This document shows, in pieces, positions 1-9,164 of a stretch of DNA of 64,000 bases. The stretch covers positions 310,001 through 374,000 of the forward strand of contig NZ_JAHSPF010000004.1 of the NCBI RefSeq assembly GCF_019132875.1, given 5' to 3'. The DNA comes from Erwinia phyllosphaerae (lineage in GTDB: Bacteria; Pseudomonadota; Gammaproteobacteria; Enterobacterales; Enterobacteriaceae). A program made the translations under genes and the position numbers. The notes under the pieces were generated by a model. That model saw only the letters and a program-made list of their open reading frames with translations. It did not search any database and was not told where the DNA came from. Position 1 is the first letter of the stretch, and the number at the start of each line of letters is the position of its first letter.

Positions 1-837
1 CTTTTTCAGCAGGCCGTACATGTTTTTGGGAAAGGATTCGGTGATATCAATATCACCAGCGCGATAGCGCTTGGTGGCGCTCGACTCTTCATTAATCGGT
101 AAGAAGGTAACCTTATTAATGACGCTATGGGCATTGTCCCAGTAGCTTTCATTACGCACCAGCACCAGCTTTTCGTTAACGACGCGATCCTGCAATTTAT
201 AGGCACCGTTGCCCACCAGATTTCCCGGCTGCGTCCAGGCACTACCCCATTTAGCAATAGCTTTCCCGGACACGGGATAGAGGCTGAAATTTGCCGTCAG
301 GCTAACAAAATAGGGCACGGGTTTGTCCAGCGTGACTTTTAAGCGATAGTCATCCAGCGCGGTTACGCCAAGCTTATCGGCCGGCATCTCTCCCTTAGTG
401 ATGGCCGCCGCATTACTGATACCCGCAAGCTCGGCAAACCAGGCGAAGGTAGAAGCGGTATGCGGATCGACCAGACGTCGCCAGCTATACACAAAATCGC
501 GGGCCGTGACGGCATCGCCGTTAGACCAGCGTGCATCCTTACGCAGCGTAAAAATCCAGGTTTTATTATCCGTTGTCTGCCACTGCGTCGCGACGCCCGG
601 CACGATATGGCCCTGAGCATCCTGATTGGTTAGCCCTTCGAAAAGATCGCGGATTACCTGAATCTCCGGCAGGCCGACGGCTTTTGCCGGATCGAGCGAG
701 GCGGGTTCATCTTTAATATGCCGGACAATTTCCTGACGGTCGGCCAGCGCGGTGCCGGGCGGTACGTCAGCAGCATACAGAGAAGCGCTAACGGCCAGTG
801 CCAGGAGCGTCAGCGTACAACGAAAAGCAGTCCTCAT
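1..837 (-). CDS. mppA: Periplasmic murein tripeptide-binding protein MppA, 3' end cut by window edge
   Basis: OppA/SBP-family-5 solute-binding protein that captures L-Ala-gamma-D-Glu-mDAP in the periplasm and hands it to the Opp permease. I translated 279 codons in one open frame from the ATG at 837 down to base 1, with no stop, so the gene is intact here but loses its C-terminal half at the edge. Residues 1-22 are a typical Sec signal ending LYAAD. The mature start is followed by VRHIKDEPASLDPAKAVGLP, which is almost identical to E. coli MppA, and later DIDITESFPKNMY also matches. It lies back to back with mpaA (168 bp between), which acts on the same tripeptide. OppA is the only serious alternative, and the recalled MppA sequence fits much better. 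Confidence 0.93.
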   Translation of the reverse strand, partial: MRTAFRCTLTLLALAVSASLYAADVPPGTALADRQEIVRHIKDEPASLDPAKAVGLPEIQVIRDLFEGLTNQDAQGHIVPGVATQWQTTDNKTWIFTLRKDARWSNGDAVTARDFVYSWRRLVDPHTASTFAWFAELAGISNAAAITKGEMPADKLGVTALDDYRLKVTLDKPVPYFVSLTANFSLYPVSGKAIAKWGSAWTQPGNLVGNGAYKLQDRVVNEKLVLVRNESYWDNAHSVINKVTFLPINEESSATKRYRAGDIDITESFPKNMYGLLKK

Positions 838-1004
838 CAGGATACCTCGATCGGAGCAGTGAAAATATCTGTGAACTCTAACGCAAATTATTGCCATTAC
901 TACAGCATTTTCCGGCTCTTATGCGATCAAGATTGAGCATTAATTCTCTTTCCTGCGCTTTCCTCTGCTATAAAAAGGTTTTGGCGAAACAGAACGGAGT
1001 CACC

Positions 1005-1712
1005 ATGCCTCAAAATCATCCACGCCCGCAGCGCGGCAAACTGAATGCGCCCTTTCAGCGTTATGGCAGTAGTGTATTGGGTGCGCCCCTGTTGTGGTTT
1101 CCCGCGCCACAGGCAGACGAGGAAAGCGGACTGATTCTGGCAGGCACGCACGGTGACGAAACGGCCGCCGTTATTACGCTTTCATGTGCGATGCGGACAT
1201 TGCAGGATATGCATCGCCGTCACCATGTGGTGCTGGCCGTTAACCCGGACGGCTGCCAGCTTGGCTTGCGTTCAAATGCGCGGGGCGTCGATCTAAACCG
1301 TAACTTTCCAGCCGCGAACTGGCGCGCAGGCGAAACGGTCTACCGCTGGAACAGCGTGGCGGAGGAGCGGGACGTGGCGCTGTCGGCGGGAGAAAGCGCC
1401 GGTTCCGAGCCGGAAACGCAGGCGCTGTGCGCGCTGGTTCACCAGCTCAAGCCCGCCTGGGTTATCAGTTTCCATGAACCGCTGGCCTGTATTGAAGATC
1501 CGCATGCCAGCCCGCTGGGCCACTGGCTGGCGGCCAGAATGGCTTTGCCGCTGGTCACCTCGGTTGGTTACGCTACGCCCGGCTCTTTTGGCAGCTGGTG
1601 CGCTGACCTGAATTTGCCGGTGATTACCGCAGAACTACCGCCCGTTTCAGCCGACGAGGCCAGCGAAAAATATCTGGATGCGCTGGTGGCCTTGCTAAGC
1701 CACGGCATTTGA
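1005..1712 (+). CDS. mpaA: Murein tripeptide amidase A (gamma-D-Glu-mDAP amidase)
   Basis: Cytoplasmic M14-type zinc carboxypeptidase relative, 235 aa (E. coli MpaA is of similar size), that cleaves the gamma-D-glutamyl-diaminopimelate bond of the recycled murein tripeptide. Visible family motifs in order: GTHGDE (zinc His and Glu, about residue 48), NPDG, ARGVDLNRNFP (substrate arginines), SFHEP (third zinc His) and a late ITAELP segment. The ATG at 1005 was chosen over an upstream in-frame ATG at 891 because the protein then starts at MPQNHPRPQRG as in the family, and AACGGAG lies at a good distance upstream. Its 3' end overlaps the 3' end of convergent ycjG by 18 bp. The product L-Ala-D-Glu is the substrate of YcjG, so the two are neighbours in pathway and map. 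Confidence 0.93.
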   Translation: MPQNHPRPQRGKLNAPFQRYGSSVLGAPLLWFPAPQADEESGLILAGTHGDETAAVITLSCAMRTLQDMHRRHHVVLAVNPDGCQLGLRSNARGVDLNRNFPAANWRAGETVYRWNSVAEERDVALSAGESAGSEPETQALCALVHQLKPAWVISFHEPLACIEDPHASPLGHWLAARMALPLVTSVGYATPGSFGSWCADLNLPVITAELPPVSADEASEKYLDALVALLSHGI

Positions 1713-2675
1713 CAGCCTGATCCCGCCGCAGCAAAAAGGCAGTGCTGGCTCCGCGTCGTCAGCCAGCCAGGTTGGGCCATCCAGATCGACAAAGCGCGAC
1801 AGATTGACCAACGGCAGCGCGGCGCGGATAGCCCTGGAGGTGCAAAGCATGCAGCCCAGCATCACTTCCAGCCCGGCCTCTTTTGCCGCCGCCGCCAGCG
1901 CCAGCGCCTCGGTCAGGCCGCCTGTCTTATCCAGCTTGATGTTGATCATTTCGTAGCGTCCCGCCAGCGCGGGCAGCGTTGCTCGCGTATGGCAGCTTTC
2001 GTCTGCGCAGATCGGTAACGGATGGATAAAGTTTTCCAGCATGGCGTCATCGTCAGCAGGCAGCGGCTGCTCCAGCATCACGACGCCTAAATCCGCCAGC
2101 AGCTGACAGCGTGCCGCAAGCCCCTCGCTATGCCAGGATTCGTTGGCATCTACCACCAGCACCGCTTGCGGCACGGCAGCACGTATCGCCACCAGCCGCT
2201 CGGTAATCAGCGAGTTATCCATCTTGATTTTGAGCAACCTTGCACCATTCTGCCACAGCGCCAGCGCGCTGCTTGCCATCACTTCTGGCGCTTCCAGGCT
2301 TATCGTCTGCGCCATTTCAATCGTATCCGGCTGAGCCATTGCGGTAAGCTGCCATAAATCGCTTTGCTGCCTGCGAGCCTGAAGATCCCATAATGCCGAG
2401 TCGATAGCGTTACGCGCAGCGCCTGCCGGCAGGGCCTGCTGTAGCTGTTCCCGCGTCATTCCCTGCTCCAGTTCGCTAATTAGTCCGGCAATTTGCGCCT
2501 GCACCGATGCAGCCGTTTCGCCATAGCGCGGATAAGGGGTACATTCGCCCACGCCTTTAATGCCCTCTTCTTCCACCTCAACCACCACCACGCCCGCCTC
2601 ATTTCGCTCACCGCGAGCGATAATAAAAGAGGTGCGTAACGGCCAGCTTTCCGGCCAGACCTTAACTCTTCTCAT
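1695..2675 (-). CDS. ycjG: L-Ala-D/L-Glu epimerase (enolase superfamily)
   Basis: Enolase-superfamily epimerase of 326 aa, muconate-lactonizing subgroup, that converts L-Ala-D-Glu from murein recycling to L-Ala-L-Glu for degradation. The barrel shows LKIKMDN (KxK acid/base lysine), VVDANESW (first Mg-binding Asp), VMLEQPLP (second metal Glu), ICADES (third metal Asp) and INIKLDKTGG (second catalytic Lys). The start MRRVKVWPESWPL at 2675 was chosen because E. coli YcjG begins this way. Twenty-two further in-frame codons exist upstream but look non-coding. It is convergent with mpaA and divergent from tpx, with 157 bp for both promoters. Confidence 0.92.
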   Translation of the reverse strand: MRRVKVWPESWPLRTSFIIARGERNEAGVVVVEVEEEGIKGVGECTPYPRYGETAASVQAQIAGLISELEQGMTREQLQQALPAGAARNAIDSALWDLQARRQQSDLWQLTAMAQPDTIEMAQTISLEAPEVMASSALALWQNGARLLKIKMDNSLITERLVAIRAAVPQAVLVVDANESWHSEGLAARCQLLADLGVVMLEQPLPADDDAMLENFIHPLPICADESCHTRATLPALAGRYEMINIKLDKTGGLTEALALAAAAKEAGLEVMLGCMLCTSRAIRAALPLVNLSRFVDLDGPTWLADDAEPALPFCCGGIRLSNAVA

Positions 2676-2832
2676 TAGCGGTTCCTTTTGGCAGAGAACA
2701 TCTTTACCCAACACCATAGTCATTCCATGTGGGACACACAATAAAGCGCGAAATGTTGCGCTTTTATCTGTTGGAGTTTAGCGCCATGTCTTACACTCAA
2801 GACAATGTTTACTGCGCTTATAAGGAAAGATT

Positions 2833-3336
2833 ATGACTCAGACCGTACATTTCCAGGGCAACCCTGTTGCCGTAACGGGCCAGCTGCCGACGCCAGGCGA
2901 GACGGCAAAGCCGTTTTCACTGGTTGCCAAAGATTTTTCTGATGTTGCGCTCTCTCACTTTGCGGGCAAGCGCAAGGTGCTGAATATTTTCCCGAGCGTG
3001 GATACCGGCGTCTGCGCCGCATCGGTGCGCAAGTTCAACCAGCTGGCGGGTGAAATTGATAACGCGGTGGTACTCTGTATCTCTTCCGATCTGCCTTTTG
3101 CCCAGTCACGCTTTTGCGGTTCAGACGGGCTAAGCAATGTGATTACGCTGTCCACGCTGCGCGGCGATGAATTTAAAGAGGATTACGGCGTGGGCATTAG
3201 CGAAGGCGCGTTAAAGGGCCTGACTGCCCGCGCGGTGGTCGTGCTGGACGAACACGATAAGGTTCTCTACAGCCAGCTGGTGGATGAGATTGCTACCGAG
3301 CCAGACTATGACAGTGCATTAGCCGCGCTGAAGTAA
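2833..3336 (+). CDS. tpx: Thiol peroxidase (atypical 2-Cys peroxiredoxin)
   Basis: Thioredoxin-dependent lipid/alkyl hydroperoxide peroxidase, 167 aa, full length for the family. The peroxidatic Cys61 sits in [13 protein letters not shown], resolving Cys95 in FAQSRFCG, and the additional Cys82 known in E. coli Tpx is also present (VVLCISSD). The thioredoxin-like fold is complete, ending in a YDSALAALK helix. A ribosome site AAGGAAAG precedes the ATG. Probably cytoplasmic/periplasm-facing as debated in E. coli. In E. coli tyrR follows directly, while here a LuxR gene has been placed between them. Confidence 0.97.
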   Translation: MTQTVHFQGNPVAVTGQLPTPGETAKPFSLVAKDFSDVALSHFAGKRKVLNIFPSVDTGVCAASVRKFNQLAGEIDNAVVLCISSDLPFAQSRFCGSDGLSNVITLSTLRGDEFKEDYGVGISEGALKGLTARAVVVLDEHDKVLYSQLVDEIATEPDYDSALAALK

Positions 3337-3340
3337 TTTT

Positions 3341-3366
3341 TAAGGGCCGATCGGGTATCGGCCCTT
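3341..3366 (+). terminator. Hairpin after tpx
   Basis: The stem AGGGCCGAT/ATCGGCCCT with a short loop lies directly after the tpx stop and between convergent tpx and the LuxR gene. There is no clear U-tract, so it may be a weak or bidirectional terminator. Confidence 0.5.
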
Positions 3367-3375
3367 GTCGCATGT

Positions 3376-4077
3376 TTAATCCGCAGGCTTTACCAGCTGT
3401 AACTCTACGCCCAGACATATCGCCTGTCTGGCATTGGTAACGCCGAGCTTTTTAACGATATTGGCAATATGAAATTTTATTGTGGTGGTTTTAATACCTA
3501 AAATCGTTCCGGTTTCGTCATAGGTTTTCCCCAGGCTAACCCAGTACAGGACGGCATTTTCTCGTTTAGTAAACAGCGCCAGCGGGGAGCTTTTATTTTC
3601 TTCAACTGACGAAGCCAGCGACAGATATTTTTCATGCAGGCTCGCCAGAAACAGATTCAGTCGGCCCTTATGAAACTTAATGATATGCGCCATTTCTTCC
3701 GCTACGTTGCCGTCATTAATTAGCGTCAGCGTAACCAGATTATTATTGTAGTCATGCAGTACAAACGTATAACCCTGACGAATATTGTAGCCTGCCGCCT
3801 TTTCGAACACGTCATCGCCATGATGATAGTTGCCCGACTTCATGTTTTCATTCCAGGCAAAGGGCGTCACGCTTTTTAGCGCGGTACTGACGACCGGATC
3901 GGTACACTGCAGGTTATTATCAAAATAGTGCTGTACCCATTCTTGCGGATAGTTAGTGGCGTAGAAATTTAACACCATGCTTTTCTTTTCTAAAACGACA
4001 TAGGCCCAGCTAAAATTACCAAAACGGGCCAGCTCCGTTTCAATGTATTTCTGGATGACGTGAGCGTCTTTTTTCAT
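3376..4077 (-). CDS. LuxR-family quorum-sensing regulator (LuxR solo)
   Basis: Transcription factor of 233 aa with an N-terminal autoinducer-binding domain (about 15-165) and a C-terminal LuxR helix-turn-helix (about 170-230; TKRENAVLYWVSLGKTYDE, then TTTIKFHIANIVKKLGV). The six residues invariant in acyl-homoserine-lactone receptors are all present: W47, Y51, D60, P61, W75 and G102, matching TraR W57, Y61, D70, P71, W85 and G113 with a near-constant offset. No luxI synthase is present within the window, so it is a solo at this site. It sits between tpx and tyrR, which are adjacent in E. coli, and is more AT-rich than its neighbours, suggesting a later arrival. SdiA-type function is possible, but the locus is not that of sdiA. 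Confidence 0.85.
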   Translation of the reverse strand: MKKDAHVIQKYIETELARFGNFSWAYVVLEKKSMVLNFYATNYPQEWVQHYFDNNLQCTDPVVSTALKSVTPFAWNENMKSGNYHHGDDVFEKAAGYNIRQGYTFVLHDYNNNLVTLTLINDGNVAEEMAHIIKFHKGRLNLFLASLHEKYLSLASSVEENKSSPLALFTKRENAVLYWVSLGKTYDETGTILGIKTTTIKFHIANIVKKLGVTNARQAICLGVELQLVKPAD

Positions 4078-4138
4078 TAACCGCTTCTCTTTTTATTGAT
4101 GGGTACGCTACCGGTAGCATGCGTACCCTGGCTGCACG

Positions 4139-5695
4139 CTATTTTTCGTCACTGTCCGCTTTTTTACTCAAGCCATACTCGCGCAGCTTATTGGCGATAG
4201 CGGTATGCGAAACGCCAAGGCGCTTCGCCAGCTTGCGGGTACTGGGATAGGAAAGATAGAGTTTGGTTAATACCGAACGCTCAAAGCGGCTGGTAATGTC
4301 GTCCAGCGAACCTTCCATCGCCTCTTCGCCCAGCTGAATCGCCATTGTAGATTCGGGCAAAATGATATCCTGCGGCCGCAGCTCGTAGCCCTCCAGCTGC
4401 GTGAGCGCCCGATAAAGCGCGTTTTTCAACTGGCGCACGTTGCCAGGCCAGGTATAGCGGCTGAGAAAGGCGTTAAGCTGCGGAGAAAGCTTCGGCCTTG
4501 GCACGCCCTGCTCGTCAGCAAAACGCGCAACGAACATCTCTGCCAGCGGCAAAATATCCTGCGGACGGTCGCGCAGCGGCGGCAGGTTTAACGTCAGCAC
4601 GTTAAGCCGATAGAAAAGGTCCTCACGAAACTCGCCGCGCTGCACCATTTCCGTCAGGTTTTTCTGCGTCGCGCAGATAACCCGCACGTTGACGTGCACT
4701 TCATGCTCTTCGCCAACGCGACGAAACGTGCCGTCATTAAGAAAACGTAGCAGTTTGGTTTGCATGCGCGGCGACATTTCGCCAATCTCATCCAGCAGCA
4801 CCGAGCCGCCGTTGGCCTGCTCGAAAAAGCCCTTTTTACCTTCCAGCGCGTTGGGATAGGCCCCTGCCGCGTGACCAAAAAGCTCGCTTTCGGCCACGTC
4901 GTCCGGCAAAGAGGCGCAGTTCAGCGCCAGGAACGGTTTCTTGCCGCGCGCGCTACGTAAATGACAGGCGCGAGCCAGCATATCTTTACCGGTGCCGGTA
5001 TCACCAACAATCAGCAGCGGCGCATCCAGCATCGCCAGCTTGCGCGCCTGATCGACAACCTGCCGCATTTTCGGCGTTACCGCGACGATGTGCTGGAAGT
5101 CACTGTCGTCGTTAACCACCAGGTTTTGCAGCTGCTGGCCCATTCGTGCCGTAGATTTCAGCATCACTACCGCGCCCGCCAGCTCGTTTTCGCTGGCGGC
5201 AAAAATGGGCGTCACCTCCATCAAAAAGTCGCGGCCCTGAATAACAACGTGATGCGCCTGCGGTTCCCTGTGCTCGCTCTCCAGCCAGCGAAGAAAGTTA
5301 AAGCCGCTGATTAGCGCGCCCGCGCCGTAGTTGCGCATCTTTTCTTCATTAAGTGAAAACAGTGCCTGCGCCGCCGGATTGGCCAGCTCAACCTTACTTT
5401 TTAAATCGATAGAGAAAACCGGCTCCGGCAGCGCTACCAGCAGCGCGCTTAGTGCCCTGTGCTCGCGCTCGGAAGGCAAAAAGGCGATAGTGCGGACATC
5501 CGTCACGCTAGGGATACGGCGGATTTCCGCCATCAGCTGGCTGAACTGCTCGAAAGCCACGGCGGAAAAATTCAGGTAAATGCGCCCGATAGGGGCAATT
5601 TCGATGCCGCGCAGGTCAATGTTTCTTTCAACCAGCAGATCGAGCAGTTCGCGAGTCAGACCAAGTCGGTCCTGGCAAAAAACTTCCAGACGCAT
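4139..5695 (-). CDS. tyrR: Aromatic amino acid regulator TyrR
   Basis: Regulator of aromatic amino acid biosynthesis and transport, 518 aa (E. coli 513). Order of domains: ACT ligand-binding domain from residue 1 (MRLEVFCQDRLGLTRELLDL), PAS about 80-190, AAA+ domain with Walker A GDTGTGKDM and Walker B LLDEIGE, then a Fis-type helix-turn-helix TRKLAKRLGVSHTAIANKLR. The sigma-54 contact loop GAFTGA is replaced by GHAAGAYPNA, as is typical of TyrR, which works with sigma-70 RNA polymerase. The start at 5695 is the E. coli-like MRLEVF; 15 upstream codons are open but not homologous. Confidence 0.96.
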   Translation of the reverse strand: MRLEVFCQDRLGLTRELLDLLVERNIDLRGIEIAPIGRIYLNFSAVAFEQFSQLMAEIRRIPSVTDVRTIAFLPSEREHRALSALLVALPEPVFSIDLKSKVELANPAAQALFSLNEEKMRNYGAGALISGFNFLRWLESEHREPQAHHVVIQGRDFLMEVTPIFAASENELAGAVVMLKSTARMGQQLQNLVVNDDSDFQHIVAVTPKMRQVVDQARKLAMLDAPLLIVGDTGTGKDMLARACHLRSARGKKPFLALNCASLPDDVAESELFGHAAGAYPNALEGKKGFFEQANGGSVLLDEIGEMSPRMQTKLLRFLNDGTFRRVGEEHEVHVNVRVICATQKNLTEMVQRGEFREDLFYRLNVLTLNLPPLRDRPQDILPLAEMFVARFADEQGVPRPKLSPQLNAFLSRYTWPGNVRQLKNALYRALTQLEGYELRPQDIILPESTMAIQLGEEAMEGSLDDITSRFERSVLTKLYLSYPSTRKLAKRLGVSHTAIANKLREYGLSKKADSDEK

Positions 5696-5786
5696 GTGTA
5701 AACCTTTATCAATTCCGGGCGAACGTTGATAATACCCCATTGACGCAGGGGTCAGAAGCGTTGCGGAAGCAAAAGTTGACAGTCGG

Positions 5787-6824
5787 CTATTTCTGCAACG
5801 TTTCTTTAAGTTTAACCACCAGATCGCGGCGGAAATCGCCTAACTTCGGCTTGTCACCCTCAAGCCAGGGCAGCGGGCGGCAAAGCTCCATCGTTTTAAT
5901 CCCCAGACGCGCGGTCAGCAAGCCAGCCCCGATCCCTTGAGCCGCGCGGGCAGAAAAGCGCGCGGCCAGATCCTGCGACATCCAGTCCATGCCGACCTCT
6001 CTGATCAGTTCCGAAGCGCCCGCGAAGGCAATATTCAACAGCACCAGACGAAACAGGCGGATACGGCTGAAATAGCCCAGCTCAATGCCGTAAAGTGCGG
6101 CAATACGGTTGACCAGACGCAGATTGCGCCAGGCGATAAAAGCCATATCAACCAGCGCCAGCGGGCTGACCGCAATCATCAACGTCGATTCTGCGGCGCT
6201 ACGGCCGATTTCACGACGAGCCTGATTATCCAGCACCGGCTGCACTATTTGCGCATAGAGCGCCACGATTTCGCGATCGTTATGGGTTTCGTGCAGCGCC
6301 GCATGCCAGCTTTGTAGAGCAGGATGGCTGCGATCCAGTCCCGCCTGCCGCGCCAGCTTTTCGCAAAACTCGCGGCCTTTGCCCATGCTCTGGCTGGCTA
6401 ACAGCTCGCGGCCAATATCACGTTCTTCGGCGCGCTCGCGCAGGCGATAGAGCCGTCGCCATTCGCCGATTAACGAACCCGCTCCGGCGACCACTATTAA
6501 GCCTCCGGCCGCGCAGCCGCCCAGTCCAATCCAGTCCTGAGCCTGCCAGGCGTGATAAGTCCACTGCACACCTTGCGCCACTACGCTTGCGCCAAACAGC
6601 GCCAGCCCGGTTTTTACCAGCGTGCGCCACAGGCTGCGTTTCGGCCTGAGCGCTGCCTCCACCGCTTTTTCGCCCGCATCTTCTTCTTCCGGCTGTTGCT
6701 CCGGATCGACAGCGATAAAACGTTCATCCTGTTGGGCAAAAAAGCGCGCGGCTTTAATGGTCTCGGTTTTTTCTTCCGTCAGCGGCTGTGCGAAATCTAT
6801 ACGTGGTTTAAGCGGTGCGTTCAT
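5787..6824 (-). CDS. ycjF: Inner-membrane protein YcjF (DUF697)
   Basis: Membrane protein of 345 aa. The N-terminal 65 residues are charged and probably cytoplasmic. Two hydrophobic hairpins follow (about 70-90 and 97-118), and a C-terminal DUF697-like segment has further hydrophobic stretches. Its ATG overlaps the end of ycjX by 4 bp (ATGA), so the two are translationally coupled. In E. coli ycjXF belong to the PspF/sigma-54 regulon, and no separate promoter is evident here, which fits read-through from pspD. Molecular function is unknown. Confidence 0.92.
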   Translation of the reverse strand: MNAPLKPRIDFAQPLTEEKTETIKAARFFAQQDERFIAVDPEQQPEEEDAGEKAVEAALRPKRSLWRTLVKTGLALFGASVVAQGVQWTYHAWQAQDWIGLGGCAAGGLIVVAGAGSLIGEWRRLYRLRERAEERDIGRELLASQSMGKGREFCEKLARQAGLDRSHPALQSWHAALHETHNDREIVALYAQIVQPVLDNQARREIGRSAAESTLMIAVSPLALVDMAFIAWRNLRLVNRIAALYGIELGYFSRIRLFRLVLLNIAFAGASELIREVGMDWMSQDLAARFSARAAQGIGAGLLTARLGIKTMELCRPLPWLEGDKPKLGDFRRDLVVKLKETLQK

Positions 6825-8218
6825 CGCAGTTTATCTCCCAATAAAAATTCCAGCGCCGCGTCCAGACGAATATGCGGTAATGGCCGATCGGTTTCCGCCT
6901 TTTGCGGCCTGAACTGTTCAAAATGAAATCCCTGCTGCTGCCAGAACGCGTTATCCGGCAGGCGCGGCGGCACTTCTCCCGGATAAACGGTCAGCGATTC
7001 GTTGTCGGCCAGACGATGGCCACGCAGCGCCGGAATTTTTTCACCCTGATGATCGACCAACCCGCTTTGCGTTGCCTGTACCGACGCCAGTCCCAGACAG
7101 TCCATGGTAATGCCTTCGAAAGCGGCATTTTGCCAGGCATCCTGTACCAGCTGTTGCAGTAGCGAAACCAGGTTGACATGCTGATCGCCGGTAACGTGAT
7201 CGGATTTGGTGGCGGCAAACAACAGCTTGTCGATCACGGGTGAAAACAGACGCCTGAATAACGTCCGCTGACCGTAAGAGAAGCTTTGCATCAGCTGCGT
7301 CAGCGCCAGCCGCATATCATTAAAAGCCTGCGGGCCGCTGTTTAGCGGTTGCAGACAGTCGACCAGCACAATTTGCCGGTCGAAGCGCAGAAAGTGATTT
7401 TTATAAAAACCTTTAACTACATGCTGACAGTAATAGTTGTAACGCGCGCGCAGCATGCCGATATTGCTGCTGGCGTCGGCCTGCGCCAGCCTGGACTCGC
7501 CCATTTCCTCGACCTGCGGCCACGGGAAAAACTGTAAGGCCGGTGCGCCAGCCATATCGCCAGGCAAAACAAAACGGCCCGGCTGGATAAAATGCAGCCC
7601 TTCTCTTTTACACTTGAGCAGATAATCGGTCCAGGCTGCGGCGATCTCAGCAAGCCGGTTTTCATCAGCCGCCGCCAGCGGGTCTAACCCTTCGCAAAGC
7701 TTGCGCCACGTCATCGACCAGCCCGCACGATCGCCCTGGAGCAGGCTGGTCATCTGGCGCGACCAGCTCAGGTAATCCTGCGCCAGCATCGGCAGATCCA
7801 GCAGCCATTCGCCGGGATAATCGACAATTTCCAGGTAGAGCGTGGAGGTTTCTTTAAAATGGCGTAGCAGCGACTCGCGCGAGCGGTAGCGCAGTGCAAG
7901 ACGCATTTCGCTTACGCCACGGGTGGGCGTGGGCCAGGCAGGTGTATCGCTATAGAGCTGCGCCAGCCCTTCGTCATAGGTAAAGCGCTGGATGCCCATA
8001 TCGCGCTGGGGCACGCGTTTTACGCCCAGCAAACGGCCTTCGCGCGCGGCGGAAAACATCGGCAGGCGCGCACCGGCGTTGACGTTAAGTAGTTGGTTGA
8101 CCAGCGAGGTAATAAAGGCGGTTTTGCCGCTGCGGCTCAGGCCGGTAACGGCCAGGCGCAGATGCCGATCTGCGCCCCTGTTCATCAGCGACAGCAATTC
8201 TGTCTGAAGTCGTTTCAT
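6821..8218 (-). CDS. ycjX: YcjX family P-loop GTPase-like protein
   Basis: Predicted nucleotide-binding protein of 465 aa, linked to the phage-shock response. The P-loop GLSRSGKT lies at residues 26-33, and [15 protein letters not shown] carries a DxxG-like switch element. The length and tail ([12 protein letters not shown]) match E. coli YcjX. It lies 58 bp downstream of pspD on the same strand and overlaps ycjF, making pspABCD-ycjX-ycjF a single probable transcription unit. The enzymatic activity is not established. Confidence 0.93.
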   Translation of the reverse strand: MKRLQTELLSLMNRGADRHLRLAVTGLSRSGKTAFITSLVNQLLNVNAGARLPMFSAAREGRLLGVKRVPQRDMGIQRFTYDEGLAQLYSDTPAWPTPTRGVSEMRLALRYRSRESLLRHFKETSTLYLEIVDYPGEWLLDLPMLAQDYLSWSRQMTSLLQGDRAGWSMTWRKLCEGLDPLAAADENRLAEIAAAWTDYLLKCKREGLHFIQPGRFVLPGDMAGAPALQFFPWPQVEEMGESRLAQADASSNIGMLRARYNYYCQHVVKGFYKNHFLRFDRQIVLVDCLQPLNSGPQAFNDMRLALTQLMQSFSYGQRTLFRRLFSPVIDKLLFAATKSDHVTGDQHVNLVSLLQQLVQDAWQNAAFEGITMDCLGLASVQATQSGLVDHQGEKIPALRGHRLADNESLTVYPGEVPPRLPDNAFWQQQGFHFEQFRPQKAETDRPLPHIRLDAALEFLLGDKLR

Positions 8219-8276
8219 TGGTCAGTATCCTTAAGACCGCTCCGTTTTGCGGCTCAGAATAGCATAGCCGCGACGA

Positions 8277-8501
8277 TCAGGGTTTTTGCCAGCGTGCCGT
8301 GGCGCCGCGCAGCACGCGACGAATTAAAGGTTCCAGCGCCCAGGCCAGCACGATTTTCAGCGGGCGGCGGGCCACGGATTTCACCGCCCAACCCGTTAAG
8401 CCAGCCGGGCCGTAGCTCAGCACGCCCAGCAGGACAAATTTACCGGCCTTTTTCAGCGTGGGCGCGGCGTTACGTTGTAAAGCAGATTGCCAGTTGCGCA
8501 T
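8277..8501 (-). CDS. pspD: Phage shock protein D
   Basis: Small inner-membrane protein, 74 aa, of the phage-shock operon. The central block LSYGPAGLTGWAVKSVARRP resembles E. coli PspD (RYGPAGVAGWAIKSVARRP). The C-terminus is basic. It lies 26 bp after pspC. Its role in the Psp system is accessory and poorly understood. Confidence 0.92.
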   Translation of the reverse strand: MRNWQSALQRNAAPTLKKAGKFVLLGVLSYGPAGLTGWAVKSVARRPLKIVLAWALEPLIRRVLRGATARWQKP

Positions 8502-8527
8502 AACAGTTCTCCGGTAAATTAACGTCC

Positions 8528-8884
8528 TTACAGCTGGCGAAATCGGCTCCGCACGCTGAAAGTCTCTGAGGTTACATAGCGCTCAATATCGCGCAGATGC
8601 GTTTCTCCACCCTGCAGCTCCGCTTCGAGCTTGTCCAGCAGCTGGTGTGCCGTCGGCGCTTTTTCGCTTTTTTCTTCACTTTCCGGCATTTCATCCAGCA
8701 CAAACGCCAGAATAAAGTAGGCCACCAGCGTGACCATAAACAGGCCAAAAATCATCGACAGCACCACAATTACCCGCACCAGCCGCACCGGGATATCCAG
8801 ATAGTCGGCAATACCGGCGCAAACGCCTTTGACCTTACCGCGAGCGGGAATGCGGTAAAGTTTTTTACTGCCGTTCGCTATCAT
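8528..8884 (-). CDS. pspC: Phage shock protein C
   Basis: Inner-membrane PspC, 118 aa. The N-terminal PspC domain (KLYRIPARGKVKGVCAGIADYL) is followed by one long transmembrane helix (about 37-66) and a C-terminal leucine-zipper-like coiled coil (LLDKLEAELQGGETHLRDIE). With PspB it senses membrane damage or secretin mislocalisation and releases PspF from PspA. The ATG overlaps the pspB stop by 4 bp, implying coupled translation and equal dosage. Confidence 0.95.
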   Translation of the reverse strand: MIANGSKKLYRIPARGKVKGVCAGIADYLDIPVRLVRVIVVLSMIFGLFMVTLVAYFILAFVLDEMPESEEKSEKAPTAHQLLDKLEAELQGGETHLRDIERYVTSETFSVRSRFRQL

Positions 8885-9108
8885 GGCTGCCTCCAGTTGG
8901 GATGTTCAGCATCCAGAATCTCTTCCAGCGCCTGAATACGTTCCCGCATGCGGCGAGCATCCTGAGTCATCTGCTGTAGCCGTTGCAGTTCGCTTTGCGA
9001 CAGTGTGGCATCACTGTTCTGACGGTTACTGTAGTGCAGCCATAGCCAGACCGGCGCCACAAACAGCATAAATATCGTCAGCGGTATCGCCAGAAATAAC
9101 GCGCTCAT
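8881..9108 (-). CDS. pspB: Phage shock protein B
   Basis: 75-aa membrane protein. A single N-terminal transmembrane helix (ALFLAIPLTIFMLFVAPVWL) is followed by a charged coiled-coil tail (LQQMTQDARRMRERIQALEEI). It is the PspC partner in signal sensing. It lies 56 bp downstream of pspA and overlaps pspC. Confidence 0.95.
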   Translation of the reverse strand: MSALFLAIPLTIFMLFVAPVWLWLHYSNRQNSDATLSQSELQRLQQMTQDARRMRERIQALEEILDAEHPNWRQP

Positions 9109-9164
9109 TCACTCTCCTTGCTTGCATAAAACCGGGCATTCCACAGAATGCCACCGGGTAACAG

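Noticed and set aside
1-837. mppA taken as a broken gene because only short frames appear on either strand
   Set aside because: Direct translation from 837 to 1 is fully open and E. coli-like; it is only cut by the window edge.
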